Source: Medicago truncatula
Lineage: Eukaryota; Streptophyta; Magnoliopsida; Fabales; Fabaceae
Assembly (NCBI RefSeq): GCF_003473485.1
Contig: NC_053042.1
Location: 45,347,762 to 45,411,761, forward strand
Direction of reading: 5' to 3'
Length of the DNA stretch: 64,000 nt
The position numbers and the translations under genes are program-made. The notes below the pieces were generated by a model. The model worked only from the letters and a program-made list of their open reading frames with translations. It searched no databases and was not told the DNA's origin. This document shows, piece by piece, positions 1 through 12,840 of this stretch (position 1 is the first letter of the stretch; each line of letters opens with the position of its first letter).

Positions 1-112
1 TAAGCGAAAAGAAAATATATTAAATAAAAAGAAAAAGACACAAAGATTGGGGGGACATAGAATCTGAACCAGGAAAACCCAAACGGGAATACATCGTGAT
101 TCTTGGGCTAAT

Positions 113-250
113 ATGTCTCGGAATAAAGAGATCGATGATTTGATTGATCATCAATTTCAGTTGGTGATTCCAAGAAAAATGAAATCAAAGCAGGTGACTG
201 AGTCTAGCAAAGGATTTAAGATTGGTTCTTCCAACAGATCGTCTCACTAG
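113..250 (+). other. short open frame at left edge, unknown
   Basis: A 45-codon frame runs from an ATG to TAG. The frame is open back to a stop at about 65. The predicted peptide is basic and hydrophilic, and I recognise no domain. It could be the 3' end of a repeat-borne or truncated gene that starts left of the window, or chance. It is followed by a T-rich stretch that looks like a transcript 3' region. Confidence 0.12.
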
Positions 251-1770
251 TTTTTAGAGGATAGCAGTCCCTCTTGTTTTTACTTCGTTATATCTTTTTT
301 TATCTTTCTTTTATGATATTTCTTGGAGGATTTCGGTTTATGACCCCCTCTTTTTTTATACTTTCATCTTTCTATTAATATGATTAGGGTTGTGCTGGAA
401 AACCTCTCTACTCCGCATAATTTATGCTTAAAAAAAAAGTCCCTGCAGATTCATAAAAGTGTGTATGATATTAAGATATATGACGTGACAATAAATAGGA
501 TTTCACGTAGCAAATCAAGTGTTCCACGATAAAATTCTCAATTAAAGTCATTCATTAAGTTGTTGGCTATGTCTTCAAGTAATCAAGCTACCCATCTTTT
601 CACCATGATTGTTTATCTTTGTTTAAATTTATTCAATAACAATAAATATCAAACTTTATCATAAATTACGCTGCATGCATTATTATTATTATACCTTTCG
701 AGAGAAACAGAAACCACCTAAAGATTGAGCATGTTCCAACAAAACTATTTGACATTACACTAACCTAACCAATATTTGACATAAATCACTTCACAATGCA
801 CCTATGTATAACATTTTTCAAACTCGTAGGTTTAGAATAATAATTATATTTGGCGTGCAACAAATACACTGATTGGTTTATTAATTCTAGTATTTCTTAT
901 AATTCTTTTTGCAGGCGAGTTTTAGAATGGAACAATTGAGAAATTTCCCCATCTTAGGCTTATTTGTTTTTTACCGGCTGTTACCTGTGATTCCAATTGA
1001 AAGAAAATACTCATCCGGCTTATTTGTTTTGGGTTATGTTAATGTCAACAATAAAGAAGGGTCTTTATTTTATTTTAAAAAGGAAAACCTATTTGTCAAT
1101 CTGAACAATTTATTTAACTGTTAAATAATTTACACCAGATTTTGTCAAAGAAGCAAAAGCAAATTTATAGAACAAACAAATTTTAAAAACAATCAACTAC
1201 TATAAAATTATTTAAAATATTATCTACACTATATTCAAGTATTTTTTTTTAAAAAAAAACTCGGTATCAACCCAAGAATAGATTAATTCATAGGATACAT
1301 CCAAGTAATAATATTAGCTAATTTCTTTTAACTTAATTTTAAGTAATATTTTCGTTTTTAATATTTTTTCTACGATTTTATTATTTATGTTATAACATGT
1401 CAATATTGTATCTTTTTTTATGAGATTTTTTTTCAATAAAACTTGGGTTTCTAAGTTTGTATAATGAATCTCCTCAAAAAAAAATGTATGATGAAGATTT
1501 GAGGCTGTTTATGAACTTCAGATGATTTTTTTTTAGTTTTTTTTATATTTTTTGTTAAAAAAAGTAATAAGGATATTGATATTTTATAATATAAATGATT
1601 AAATCGATAAAAAAAAAAAAGACAAAGTATGACCTGCTTTGAAGCATAAATACTTCAAAATTGATGACACACCTGTATGTGATACGTACCATGCATCAAT
1701 ACGTGCTCGATACGCCCAAATACATATTATGAGAGTATTCAATGATTAAATTTTATTAAAAAAAAAACAA

Positions 1771-1909
1771 TTTTTTTTTTATCAAGTAGCCTAGTGGCTA
1801 GAGCTCACACAATTTAATTGCGGAGAAGTGGAGTGTCTGGGGTTCGAACCTTGACCCCTGCATATAACACGCAATATCCCTACCAACTAAGCTAAGCTCA
1901 CGGAGATGA
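1771..1909 (-). repeat. tRNA-derived SINE (family 1, long form)
   Basis: Read on the minus strand, the copy begins with a tRNA-like head: an A-box-like TTAGCTTAGTTGGTAGGG and a B-box AGGTTCGAACCCC. A unique tail follows, ending in ACTTGAT plus a poly-A run (poly-T on the plus strand near 1771-1780). A-rich direct repeats ending in CAA flank it, consistent with target-primed insertion. Related shorter copies lie at 33235, 55599 and 62269. Confidence 0.65.
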
Positions 1910-4669
1910 AAAAAAAAAAAAAAGCAATTGCTGATACATTAAAAGTATTACTCTTTCTATTTTAATTTTATAATTTTTTTAATCGGTGTAAAATCATCAA
2001 ATATTTTTGTTATAGTCGTGGGCAAAGGAAATTACATTTATGAAGAATATAATGAAAAATTCTGAAAATAAAAGTACAATAAAAGAAAGAAAAAGAAAGG
2101 CATTCCAATTCCCTCAAATTAGTGTTCCATTCTACTTTTTAAAAATCCATGTACTCAAGTTGATGAGCCGTATAAGTTGCAGGTAAAAAAGACAATACGA
2201 TCTCAACCATCCTCATTATTTTATATTAAATCAATGATTCAATTTAGATGAGCCTAAGATGGAGAAGTTTTACAATTGCCCCATGCTAAACGTGGCCCTT
2301 TTTGCAATCATTGTTTTTGAACATCCATCCTATTATAGTGAGCTTCACAAGTTCCTCTTCAATGATATTTTTAAATTTTTAAAAAAAAGTACTACATCCT
2401 TCTCCACTAGAAGTACCCTTCAATATCAATTGTTTACTTTTTTTAGAAAAATAAATTAATATGAATTGTTTACTTTATAGTTAAGTCAAAGGTAATTTTT
2501 TGGTTGATTAAGATAGTCAAGTTTTAGATGAGAAATTGACTCAAGCATCCATTGTACTTTATCGCTGTGTCATACTTGAATTAATTAATATTCATTGTGT
2601 ATGTGTCAGATGCACCACTTCCATTCCATACTCATGTTATGTTATGATAGTCCCTCTCCAACTGCTTTTCATAAATATGGTAGGAAAAATACTTTAGTGT
2701 AGAACCTTTTATTTTTTGTTATAAATTTTGTGGTTTTCTTCCATACAACGAGGGCACACCACCTTTCAATCAAGCTTTTCCATTTAACTACATTTCTCCT
2801 AACTACCTTAATTTTCAAATGCGTTGATTGAGAAATTTCATATAATCATTTTCTGCGATAAATGTGAAGTGAGTTAAGAACTCACTTGTTGTTTGAAAAA
2901 TTATAGAGGTTGAAAATTCCAATATCTTAAGGTAGATAAAAATGCGATATTGTGTTGTTACTCAAGGCTCAATGTAAATGATCATCAAGCTTTTTTTGAC
3001 CCAATAGTGGTATTGAATCTGGTTTGACCGGCTCCTTGTATCAAAATTCTTCATACAAAAGTATCAATGCGACATGTTTTGTTGTGTGTGGCCAACAACC
3101 TTGCAAATATACATTAATGAATAAGCTTCTGTTTGAGGGGGGACATAATGAATTGATGACTTACATTTGAGAGATAGATTATTTTGCAAGTTTGATGTGA
3201 GTTATAAGTCACAAATAGTCAAAAATATTCAATTCACTTAAAATATCTATAGCTTTTAAAATTGTTTTTTGTATGAATATTCAATTAATATTTTTAAGTG
3301 GCAGTCAATCAGGCCCATAATTGTATATAAACTATGAAGTAGATTTCATCAAGGCTATCTAAATAATTTATACTTTTACAGAATTACTTTTCACGTGAAT
3401 GTCTTTTAAATAAAATGATTTGTGTGTCCTAAAAAATTGTTTAAGTTACCACTTTTAAATATATTTAATTTTACAACATTGTTTTTATTTTTAAATCAAT
3501 TTTGTAAATTTTGATCTTAGAACATTCTATAGGCCAAGTAAATGTATATACATATCTTAAAACTTGTATAGTCAAAATCTTAAGTATAAAAAAAATTGTT
3601 TTCAATGAAACAATTTTTTTTAACTAGTTAGTATGATACTTGCATATATTATGCATTGTTCTTATCAACTGAGTTAAGTTTATGGGGACTGAAATCGAGT
3701 ATTTTAAATGGTGTCATATATACAATGTCAAAATTATGTGAGAAAAAGAAAAAAACGCTTTTCGTATTGTTGGAGGCAAAGATTAAGTGAATTCACCACG
3801 AATCCTGATTTTCATTACGTTAGATCTATTTGTTGATAAACATTCAACGAGGCAATCAGGAACTTGAATTTATGTATATAATTGTAAAATGGCTTAAATG
3901 TGCCACACCTTCCTATATTTTCCAAAATATCAATCGTCAACAAATTACTAAACTGTGGCAGACACAAATAAAAAAAACCAAAGTTTGCTAATACACGATC
4001 AAATTGATTCGTCTCTGGATAACCACTTTTTTAAATAAACACTTCCCGCTTCCTAGTCCATCAGCCGCTTAATCTTGATGACGAGAGATCTCCCACTCGA
4101 GTGCCACACACTCCCGATGCACCACTGTCCATCCTATAAGAATGGTTTGACGGCGTACCTATTCCACCACTCTGTTAGCCTTAACCACCATAACACAACC
4201 CTTCACAAATTGCAACACATGTTCTACCAAATAGACTGTACGACTCTACCTTTCTTCATGCAACTCTTTGTTCCGATGTTTTAGTTATGTTGGAGTAAGC
4301 TATTTTCAAAAGTTATTTTGTTAAAAAAAATTATGCTGGAAATGAAAAGCTATTTTTATAGAGAATCATCTTTATAGAGGAATGTACTTTGTTTAATATT
4401 TTTCTTAAGAATGTCTTATGTTATTTATATCAAAATCATTTTTCTTTTAATCTATTACAAACAAATCTCAACACGATAATTATATTTTTAATTTGCTTTT
4501 GGTGAAAACATATTTGATTAACTTAAAAAAAATGAATAGAATTATCTTAAAAAAATTGTTGAGAACATAAAAGTTTCTGAACACACAATTTAGTTAACAA
4601 GATTGTTCCAACAACACAAACAAACTTTAAGTTTGAACTATTACAAAGAAAAATGAATCTAAAAATAAT

Positions 4670-5680
4670 TTGATTTTTCTAATTACACCCTGTTTAATCC
4701 TGGTTGCACCCCAAAATGACAGAATTATCCTTCCATAAAATTTAATTTTCAAAAAGCATCTTCCTTTTTTCTTGGTTACACCCTAAAATTCCTCTTCAGT
4801 TTAAGTAGGTCACGTAAACTTAGTTTCAGTAGGTCATGTAAACTAAGTTTAAGTGTACGTACTTAAACTCAGTTTAAGTAGTTAATGTAACCGAGTTTAA
4901 GTGTACATTTAAAAGTTCAACATTGTTCAATGATTCTACGTAATCTCAGTTTAAGTATGTACATGTAAACTTATTTTAAGTAGGTCATGTAAACTAAGTT
5001 TAAATATACATACTTAAACTCAGTTTAAGTAGATCATGTAAACTTAATTTAAGTAGCTCATGTAAACTTAGTTTAAGTATACATACTTAAACTCAGTTTA
5101 AGTAGGTCATGTAAACTCAGTTTAAGTAGGTCATGTAAACTGAGTTTAAGTGTACATCTAAAAGTTCAACCTTGTTCAATGATTACGTAATATCAGTTTA
5201 AGTATGTACATGTAAACTTAGTTTAAGTAGGTCATGTAAAATGAGTTTAAGTGTACATACTTAAACTCAGTTTAAGTAGGTTATGTAAACTAAGTTTAAA
5301 TGAACCTACTTAAACTGAATTTAAGTTAACATCAACAATGTAAAACTGAAACTGTCGTACAGTACAGTTGAACAAGAAGAACAAAATTGAAACCAGCGTT
5401 ATTGAAAAAGAAGAAAAAATTCACTTATTTATATGCAATCGAGTATGAATGAAAGATGTTTTGATTCACTCTTTAATCTTCCATATAGATTAATTGAACA
5501 TCAGGATTGTTTGATCGTTGGTGGGTGAAAGAGAGTGAAATTTTAGTGTGACAATGAATGAAATCAATATTTTAATTTTTTTTTTATAAAAGGACAATTT
5601 TGGTATTATCAAAAACTTTTTAAAAAAACTGGGTGTAACCAGAAATATATAGGGTGTGAATAGAAAACCTCTTATAATCA
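4670..5680. mobile_element. inverted-repeat element with internal minisatellite
   Basis: The left end (from about 4672) carries CTAATTACACCCTG and then CTGGTTGCACCC. The right end, reverse-complemented, carries CTATTCACACCCT and then CTGGTTACACCC. The two ends are therefore imperfect inverted repeats of about 40 bp. No transposase frame is present, so this looks like a non-autonomous DNA transposon. I could not define a clean target-site duplication, so the superfamily is open and the ends are approximate. Confidence 0.5.
4796..5335. repeat. palindromic minisatellite (AGTTTAAGTAGGTCATGTAAACT units)
   Basis: About 540 bp are built from variants of two alternating blocks, AGTTTAAGTAGGTCATGTAA and ACTNAGTTTAAGT. 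Some joints form perfect palindromes such as ACTTAAACTCAGTTTAAGT. A longer block with AAAAGTTCAAC...TTGTTCAATGATT occurs twice (about 4911 and 5160), so the array also grew by a higher-order step of about 250 bp. It lies wholly inside the inverted-repeat element. Confidence 0.85.
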
Positions 5681-6479
5681 AAATTATTACAAACCTTTGC
5701 TTACCTTAAGATTAAACTCCATATTATTATGATTTCATTCTCCTAAAAACGGAAGGTTAGCAACAACATTCTCTTAAAAACTGGAGGGTTAGTAACAAGA
5801 AGGAAACTATCTTTAATCATAGAATGAAATAGAAATTTTGGATCATGATGAGAACATATTACTCCAAAGAACTAAAAAATGATACACTAAAACAACCAAA
5901 ATGATGCAACAACAACATCAGCTAAAAGTACAATTAAGAGGGGGAAAATCCCACAAGAGTATTAAACTTATGCTATAAACAAGTCCGAAAGATGTGCATA
6001 TATATATTATGCCTACCTTATTCCAACTAAAAAAAAAAGAAGATAATCTTGGAATACCTTCAAAGCAATAAGAAAATCTCAAAATGAAGAGCAATTACAT
6101 GTTTTCTTCTTGTTTAATGAGAAGAAAGAGCACTCTCAAGCTCTTGTATTATTTATTTCCCTAAGAAAATTCGGAATCGACTTATTGTATAAAGTATTAA
6201 CTTATTTTTGGATAGTAAATTAAAGTAGACTTGTAGATAGTACCTATGAGTCAAATCTGCGCTTGAAATACTATTGTTCAAGTTGGGTGACATCCTGCTC
6301 TAGCTCTTGAATTGAGAAGCTCCTGCATTAATCAACTAAAAAGTCCATGTTAAAAAAATGAAAGAAAAATATATATTATTCAATAGTTCATGCAAACAAT
6401 GAGGGACAACATAGTAAACTAAAATTCTTATTTTGTTTGTTTTTTAATCTTTATTTCGTTAAACCAAGTTTCCAAAGAA

Positions 6480-6690
6480 TTTGCATAGAGAATGTTTATA
6501 AGTCTGGTAGAAGAGAAATGTGAACCGTAGCCAAAAAATTAGCACAACTATTTCTTTCATGGAGTGTATGGACATTGGAGTTGAGAAGATTCCTAATATC
6601 CTAAATCAAAGTAGCATCTTTGAGGATTTATTCCCGGTGAACAGAATCAATGTTAGACAATATGGTATGTTATACCATTTCTTTTTTAAA
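6480..6690 (-). pseudogene. decayed RNase H-like fragment of a retroelement
   Basis: On the minus strand one frame reads DIRNLLNSN then a few residues then HTLHERNSCANFLA. This resembles the end of the plant RNase H-like domain, usually DI..LL...W.V...HTLREGN.CADFLAKLG. The conserved Asp of CAD is replaced by Asn and stop codons lie on both sides, so it is a dead remnant, probably of a LINE or an RNase H-domain gene. It is recognised by eye from one short motif. Confidence 0.4.
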
Positions 6691-7449
6691 TCTCTACGAT
6701 CAATAAATAAAAGTAATCAAACAATTCTATGATAATAACTTAAATCTATAATAAACATATATACTTACTTCTACGTTCATGTTTTTTTTTTTAATAATAT
6801 TCTGAATAAAAAAAAAAACTAAAACAAGATTTTATTGTCTTTCATTTATAAACCATGAAAATTAAAAATAAAAATAAAAAAACAAGTTTTTTAGAGGTGA
6901 AAATAAAAACAAGCTGAAAAAACAAACTTAAATCGGTGGAAGATAAACTAGGCATACTTTAAAAACTTTTTATATGAAAAAAATAAATAAAAGATAACCA
7001 AAAACAACATTTTCATTATCATTTTCATCAGATGACCATATAAAATTCTTCATCAATAAGTGGATCGAGAAGAAATTTTGGATTGAGTTAAGAAAAATCA
7101 CTATATAATATAATAATATAATATAAGCATAATTAAATAAAATGTAATATAGTGACAACCAAAAAAAAATTGTAATATAGATGATCATACGGATAGCAAA
7201 GTTTGCCTTATTTTCTATGCAACTGGTTTTCAAAAATATAGTTACTGCTTTAGTGTTTTTACGCCCACTAATTTCAAAACTTAATATACTTTTGGAATAA
7301 TACAGAGTATTATTATGTTTTGGGTTACTAAAGGGCTAGGTGATTTCTATACAGGCCTGTTAGATTGTTTAATCTCTAAAATAAGTCGATCGAAAGTTAC
7401 ACTTAAATATATAAAAAATAATGATCTGTCGTAACTCAAATAAATTATG

Positions 7450-7545
7450 TAATATATGCAGGAGTCGGATTTAAATTTCAAATATCTCACTTATTCACTT
7501 AAAAAGATAAATTTTTAACCACTAAACTATGGTGACCCTAAACTA
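7450..7545 (-). repeat. degenerate tRNA-like SINE (family 2)
   Basis: The minus strand has an A-box-like TAGTTTAGTGGTTAAAAATT, then AGTGAATAAGTGAG and a decayed B-box. The same order of blocks recurs near 22485, 25300 and 30310, which defines a dispersed family. Confidence 0.45.
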
Positions 7546-8450
7546 TTTGACAAAGATAAGAAGTCAAAGTTGTATTGCATTCGTGACGCATTATACTTAG
7601 AAACATGTTAGACCCCACTTTATTTTATTTTGAAGGAAACCCCCGCTTATGGATTCACTGTTTTTCTTTTTTTTCCCTGAAAACTTCGTTCCCTAGTCTG
7701 ACACTTCAATCTATATGTTTGCCCCTTATTTTTGTTGATCCAATATTTCTATCCTAGCTAATGACTTTGTGAACATGGCTGTATGGATAGTCTTCTTTTG
7801 GGTGAACAACGGGCATGTGGGATATAACTTAAGGAGTGTATTTGTTCAAAGTTTTGGAGTTGAAAGGTGAAAAGCCATTAATCTTCTTCATAATTCATTC
7901 ATTTTTTCGGTTTTTTTTTTTTTTTTTTTTTACTAATTGTTTCCTTTTGTTAATCTCGCTTGAATAATGAAATAACTATGGTTTGTGATGATAAATAACA
8001 AGTGCAGAGACCATCGTCAATAATTTCAACTGTAGAAATCTAACTGTTGTTTGATGAAAAATATTTAAACGATTTGTACCTAAAAAGCTTCAATGACCAT
8101 CTAGACACAAATATTTTGAGGCACAAAATTAATGCTAACAATAAACATCTTTTATTAATTTTTCCATTTCCTCCAAGTTACAGTAATAACTAATCTTTTT
8201 TTTTTTTTTTTTTTCTTTTCCGGTAAGTTAATAACAAATCTAATTGTACAAAAATTGATGTGATGTTATATTATATGACAAGATGTACATACAAATAAAA
8301 GTAAAAAAAAAAATTAAAAAATTATATACAATTACAATTAAAAATAAACAAATAAGAAGAGTTAGGTGTAACCCTTTCTGCAACGAAAACTGGGTTATAT
8401 GATTAAGATAATAATTGTTATGATTAGAATAAGGAATTATTTCCTACCGG

Positions 8451-11400
8451 TCAATCAAGGAAGTGTCCAGCCAATGCATCTACAGATCCTCCAGCCTGAG
8501 TTGCTTCAGTCATTCTAACTAGCATTGTAGCCTTGTAAACTGCTAAATCTGCATTCTCCGCAAGGGACTGAGCCTCTTTGCGTTTCTGTATTGCAAGTTC
8601 TGTTGATTCATTTGCAGCCGCTTTAGCTGCTTCGGCCTCAGCAGCTGCTGTAAATGAATAGATTAGGGTGAGTTCTACGACGTCCATCTATAGACACATG
8701 CAATTAAATGCTCGAGTCCTTTTATAGTCAACTCAAAAAACCATACAAGATATTAAACCGAGGACAAACATTCCAGATACAATAATCTAAAAACAATAAA
8801 AGTAAAATCCATCTGGAAATATATCAATCTAGCAACTTCAGTTCTTGATAATTCAAGATCTCGTATTTCATAAAAAAATTATAATTACAAATATAATTAC
8901 ATGAAAGCATTAGAGGAAAAATATAGGCCAAGGAACAATCTGAGTTGTGAATTTGATCATCTTCATTTTCTACTCAAGTTTGAAAGTGATATAAACAAAA
9001 AATAGGCGGTGGGTCCCACCATCACTCTTTATCATTAAATGTTTTCAAACTCCTTTGGAGAGGATCCAATCCCAAAAAATCTTCTGCCATACTTTACCTA
9101 CTACCCGACCAAGATTATTAGGGTCCGCTTCCTTTGAAAAAAGGGAGGGTTAAAATACAAAAAAAAAAAAAAAAAAATGAAGATGTAGGCTAAATTCTAG
9201 CAATATTAACAAAAGAATATGAGTTGAAGCACATGGATATCAAAATTCAGAACTATATATATGTGTTGCATAAGGTGGATATAAAGAATACAATTACATA
9301 ATTTTCTACTTAGATGCCAGAATAACAACATCGAAATTCCACAAGTTAAAATACCGAAAACAATACAATTAACGGTATTTTGACATAATCAGAGAAATCT
9401 GCAATCTATATTGTTGTTAATAAACTTACCTTGCAAAACATTTGGATTTTCGCTTCTATTTATTTGGCTGGGGTGTCTCTTAAACGACCTCTTCTTTCGC
9501 AATGAAGGCTTGAGAACAAATGGAGATATCTTTGATTGATAACTCTGACAAAAAATCAAACCAACTATCACGATCAAATAATGAGATTGAACTGCAGTAT
9601 TTAAAAATATCCTAGAGCTCTTCCAGAGTTCAAGAGACTACCAGATATACATCGCCTTAACAGTTCAAACTAATAAACTAGTGGTTTAACTGAAATTGAA
9701 AAAGAAATCAAATGTCTACCAACAAAATTTGTCCATTTCGATTTTCCAAGGGAGAGAATTGCATGAGGATGAGCATTGAAATGTTTCGGATAAAGCAAGC
9801 AGTGCAACAATGGGAAAGTTACCTGGAAAATCCTAAGCAGTGATGAATGATTATGTTTCCGCTTTCTCATCCAATAAGCGTGTACAGCTTCTACAGCCTT
9901 CTTGCTAACAAGATTCTTACACCAGTAAGACACAGTTTTTGCATCACAACAGTCATCTGGATTATAATGATAAGTCTTCTCCAAAGCATCAACAATTGAC
10001 TCAAAATCATCCTCCGAAACATGTTCTTGAAACTCTTTATTGAACTTGCTCGCCCAATCTTCATCACCTGAATCCATGTCATAAATTGCAGTTTTACTAC
10101 TCATTGCTCTGTAAAACTCATCACTATTTGTGGATATATAAGAATCCGGTCGATTGAAGGGAAAGGTATAACTGTCTGCATAGTCAGAGACTTCACAGAC
10201 GCCTGGTACTGGAATATATTTCGCAGCAGGAATTGGAATTTCGCGTTCAGAACACTCCTTATAGAGATTCTTAAAGGCAAGCCAGTTCTGACGATTAGCA
10301 AACTCTAGCTTCCACCCATTGATTAATGAGACCATTTTAACATGGGTGTACCTATTGGAAGAGCACGGTCTCATTATCTTATCAGCCTTGAGGGTGCATC
10401 GAGTTAATCCATCTTTCTTTACTGCAAGATGCCATTCTCCTGACTTGGGTGTTTCTTCTGAAGTAACAACTGCTCCTTCTACCCTATAACACCTGTCAGA
10501 CTCGACAATCAATATATTTGCAGAACAACAAGACGAATCAATTGCTTCTCTTGAATCCTCCATGACAGACTTTGCCTCTGAAAGGTATAAACTTGTGCAA
10601 CTGTTAGTCAAACGTCTGGGTTTCTTATTAGAGGCCACACCAGCGCTACTTTTCTCCCATCCACCCTTTGAATCTGAAGGTAATTCATTGTTACTCATGT
10701 TCTTTGTTGAAGGATTCTGAGCTTCCCTTATCCTGGGTGAAGTTCTCCTCATCTGAACGCATTGAGCGTTCATGCTATGACGTTTTCCATTTCGACCAGC
10801 TAACTTGGAAGATGTGACAGATTCATGTAATGATAAATCGTCGTTGGTTTCAATAACTTCAGGGGTGATACTAATGGTTTCAAACTCAAAAGTTTCTTTC
10901 ATAAAGGAATCACATGAAATCTGCAGTTCCATCTCAAAATCTGATAGATCAACTCCGTCTTCAATATCAATAGCAACATTTACCAGATTACATGCAAGAA
11001 ATAATGACCTGAACATATATCTTAAAACCACTGCAGAATGTAGAGACTTGAAACATTGAGGAACAGCAGAAAAATCAACACAGAACAATGGTATGAACCT
11101 TCTCACCCCAAAAAACTGACAAATCCCAACGTTGGCAGTAACAGAACCCTGAAAGAACATTAAACTCATGTTATGTAAGATCACGGTGTAAATTAGGAAC
11201 TCTAGAATTAATCAGCAGATAGATTCTCAGCTTTACTCTTATTTTCATTTTTATCTTTCGTAATATATACAAGTTAAACTTACCAATCTCGGTGAATTAT
11301 AAATCGAGAGACTTAGATTGAAACCAAAAATCAAAATCATACATTGTCAAGAGCAAGAGTAAATCAAGTGGTGGACCAACCAACCCCTTAGTAGATAACA

Positions 11401-12585
11401 ACTATTGAGATTCAATTATTTAATTTTTTTCACTTTGTGTATGAATAAGTCCTATTTGTTTTTTTGGTCAAAGTGTATGTCTGTAAGAGTACTATTTTAT
11501 CACACCTTTTTCAAATTTTATCCCTGCATCTACCCATTTACAGGAAGAAAAAGAATTAAACAGGAAAAACCCCACTTATTTTTTTACCATAAATAATAAA
11601 TTGCCATAAATAAATAAATGTAGTAATAAGTATAAAAAAAACAATAGTAGAAGAAAAGAGAAAGAGAAAAATCTTAATTATTACTCCACCAAAGATATTA
11701 AATCAACAAAGTTGTCCACCACTAATCAACGTTGCAATTTTTTTTTACCATAAATAATAAATTACAACAATTAAATAAATGTAGGGATAGGTATAAAAAA
11801 AACAATATTTTAAGAAAAAAGAAAAGCATTGATTATAAGATTTTTATACCAAAGATATTAAATTAACAAAATTGACCACCACTGTCAAAAAATAAATTAC
11901 TCCACGCAGTTTCCATCAATTTACAATTCATTACAAACCTCGAGGGGAATTAAATAGATTAATCATATTAATGCATTAAAAACATAATATAAGGTTCATC
12001 AGATAAAATATTTCGATAACTAACATGATATTTGACCAACAAAATAAAAAACATCAGAGACAAACTTTAGCATAATTCAAGGACTAAGATTTTTACCTGT
12101 AAGAATTGTATCCCTCTTGAAGCATAAACAGAACAAATAGGCTCTGACAGAACAAAAGCAGCGAGATCCTCGAATGTGAGACCGAACATCACAACGGTTC
12201 TCAACACCAGAAACAAAAAACACGAAAACAAACCAATATCCTCAGAACAAGGTTTCACAATAACCGCAATCTTACATGGATCCTTCATCCTTTGTCGTTG
12301 AAACCTGACAATCTTACTTTCGTTGTTTTCAACGTTTCTTTTCCTCTTTCTGCTATACATTTTTCCGTAAAACCTATCACTCCCGTCGTTATGAAGATTT
12401 GTCTTCGCCGGTTTCTTCCTCCGATCGTCGGAGACGTTGCCGGAATCCGGCCATAACTGCCGCCCTGACCGTAACACACGTCCGGTGTCTCCACCACCGC
12501 CTTTGACGACTCCAAACACCGTTGTGGTTTGCCTCGTGGCAACCGATGGTGATGGCATTTCAACCTCTTCCCGAATTGAATTCAC
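8451..12585 (-). CDS. Enhancer of polycomb-like protein, 4 exons
   Basis: Exons on the minus strand: 12585-12097, 11148-9823, 9544-9430, 8647-8451. All junctions are GT/AG and the frame is kept, giving 708 aa. Exon 1 encodes a basic, disordered N-terminus with a KRKR patch near residue 80. Exon 2 holds the conserved region: about 380-465 is a plant-specific part (EGAVVTSEETP, GWKLEFANRQNW) and about 480-605 is the EPcA-like core with YDMDSGDEDW near 519 and YWMRKRKHN...SLLRIFQ at its end. The last exon is an Ala/Glu-rich helix. Family knowledge: Enhancer of polycomb proteins are subunits of NuA4-type histone acetyltransferase complexes in the nucleus. The length fits the shorter plant EPL class rather than the ~1,500-aa class. 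The start codon is the first in frame, downstream of a GA-rich leader. It could have further introns or alternative exons that I cannot see. Confidence 0.85.
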
Positions 12586-12739
12586 AGTGACACCGAGTTA
12601 ATTCAACTCAGTAACGAGTTGAATTTAACAGAACTCGGATCGGAATTGAAAATTGAAAATCACAGAAATGAACACAAAAAGAAAAACAGATGAAAAATAA
12701 AAAATAAAATACAACAACAACAATCAACAATCAACAATC

Positions 12740-12840
12740 AATCTAGGAAGAGAGAGAAACAGATCGATGTTTAGAGAGAGAGAGGAAGCGGGAAAGAGAA
12801 GAGGGAACAGAGAGAGAGAGAGAGGGGTTAGGGTTTATGG
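12740..12840 (-). promoter_or_regulatory. GA/CT-rich leader of the EPL gene
   Basis: The plus strand shows GAGA-type runs (about 12746-12826) followed by ggttagggttt, so the minus-strand transcript would carry a CT-rich leader. Such CT-rich 5' untranslated regions are common near plant transcription starts. It lies about 160-250 bp upstream of the ATG. Confidence 0.4.

Larger units (their letters stand above)
251..8450. other. gene-poor AT-rich region with repeats
   Basis: No credible gene is seen in this 8.2 kb. Open frames are short, low in complexity and without recognisable domains. Contents listed separately: SINE copies near 1.78 and 7.45 kb, a minisatellite-bearing inverted-repeat element at 4.67-5.68 kb and a decayed RNase H fragment near 6.5 kb. 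Several A or T homopolymer runs occur, for example near 7915 and 8200. A weak tRNA-like repeat remnant lies near 3600-3690. Confidence 0.6.

Noticed and set aside
4075..4284. 69-codon frame MMTRDLPLECHTLPMHHCPSY...
   Set aside because: His/Leu-rich with no signal peptide, domain, leader or splice partner. It looks like chance.
4796..5335. CRISPR-like array
   Set aside because: The repeats have no regular unique spacers, units vary and overlap as palindromes, and the genome is eukaryotic. It is a minisatellite.
10805..11059. Plus-strand frames over the EPL exon, and similar frames opposite the GDSL and SURP exons
   Set aside because: They are antisense shadows of well-supported minus-strand exons and show no domains of their own.
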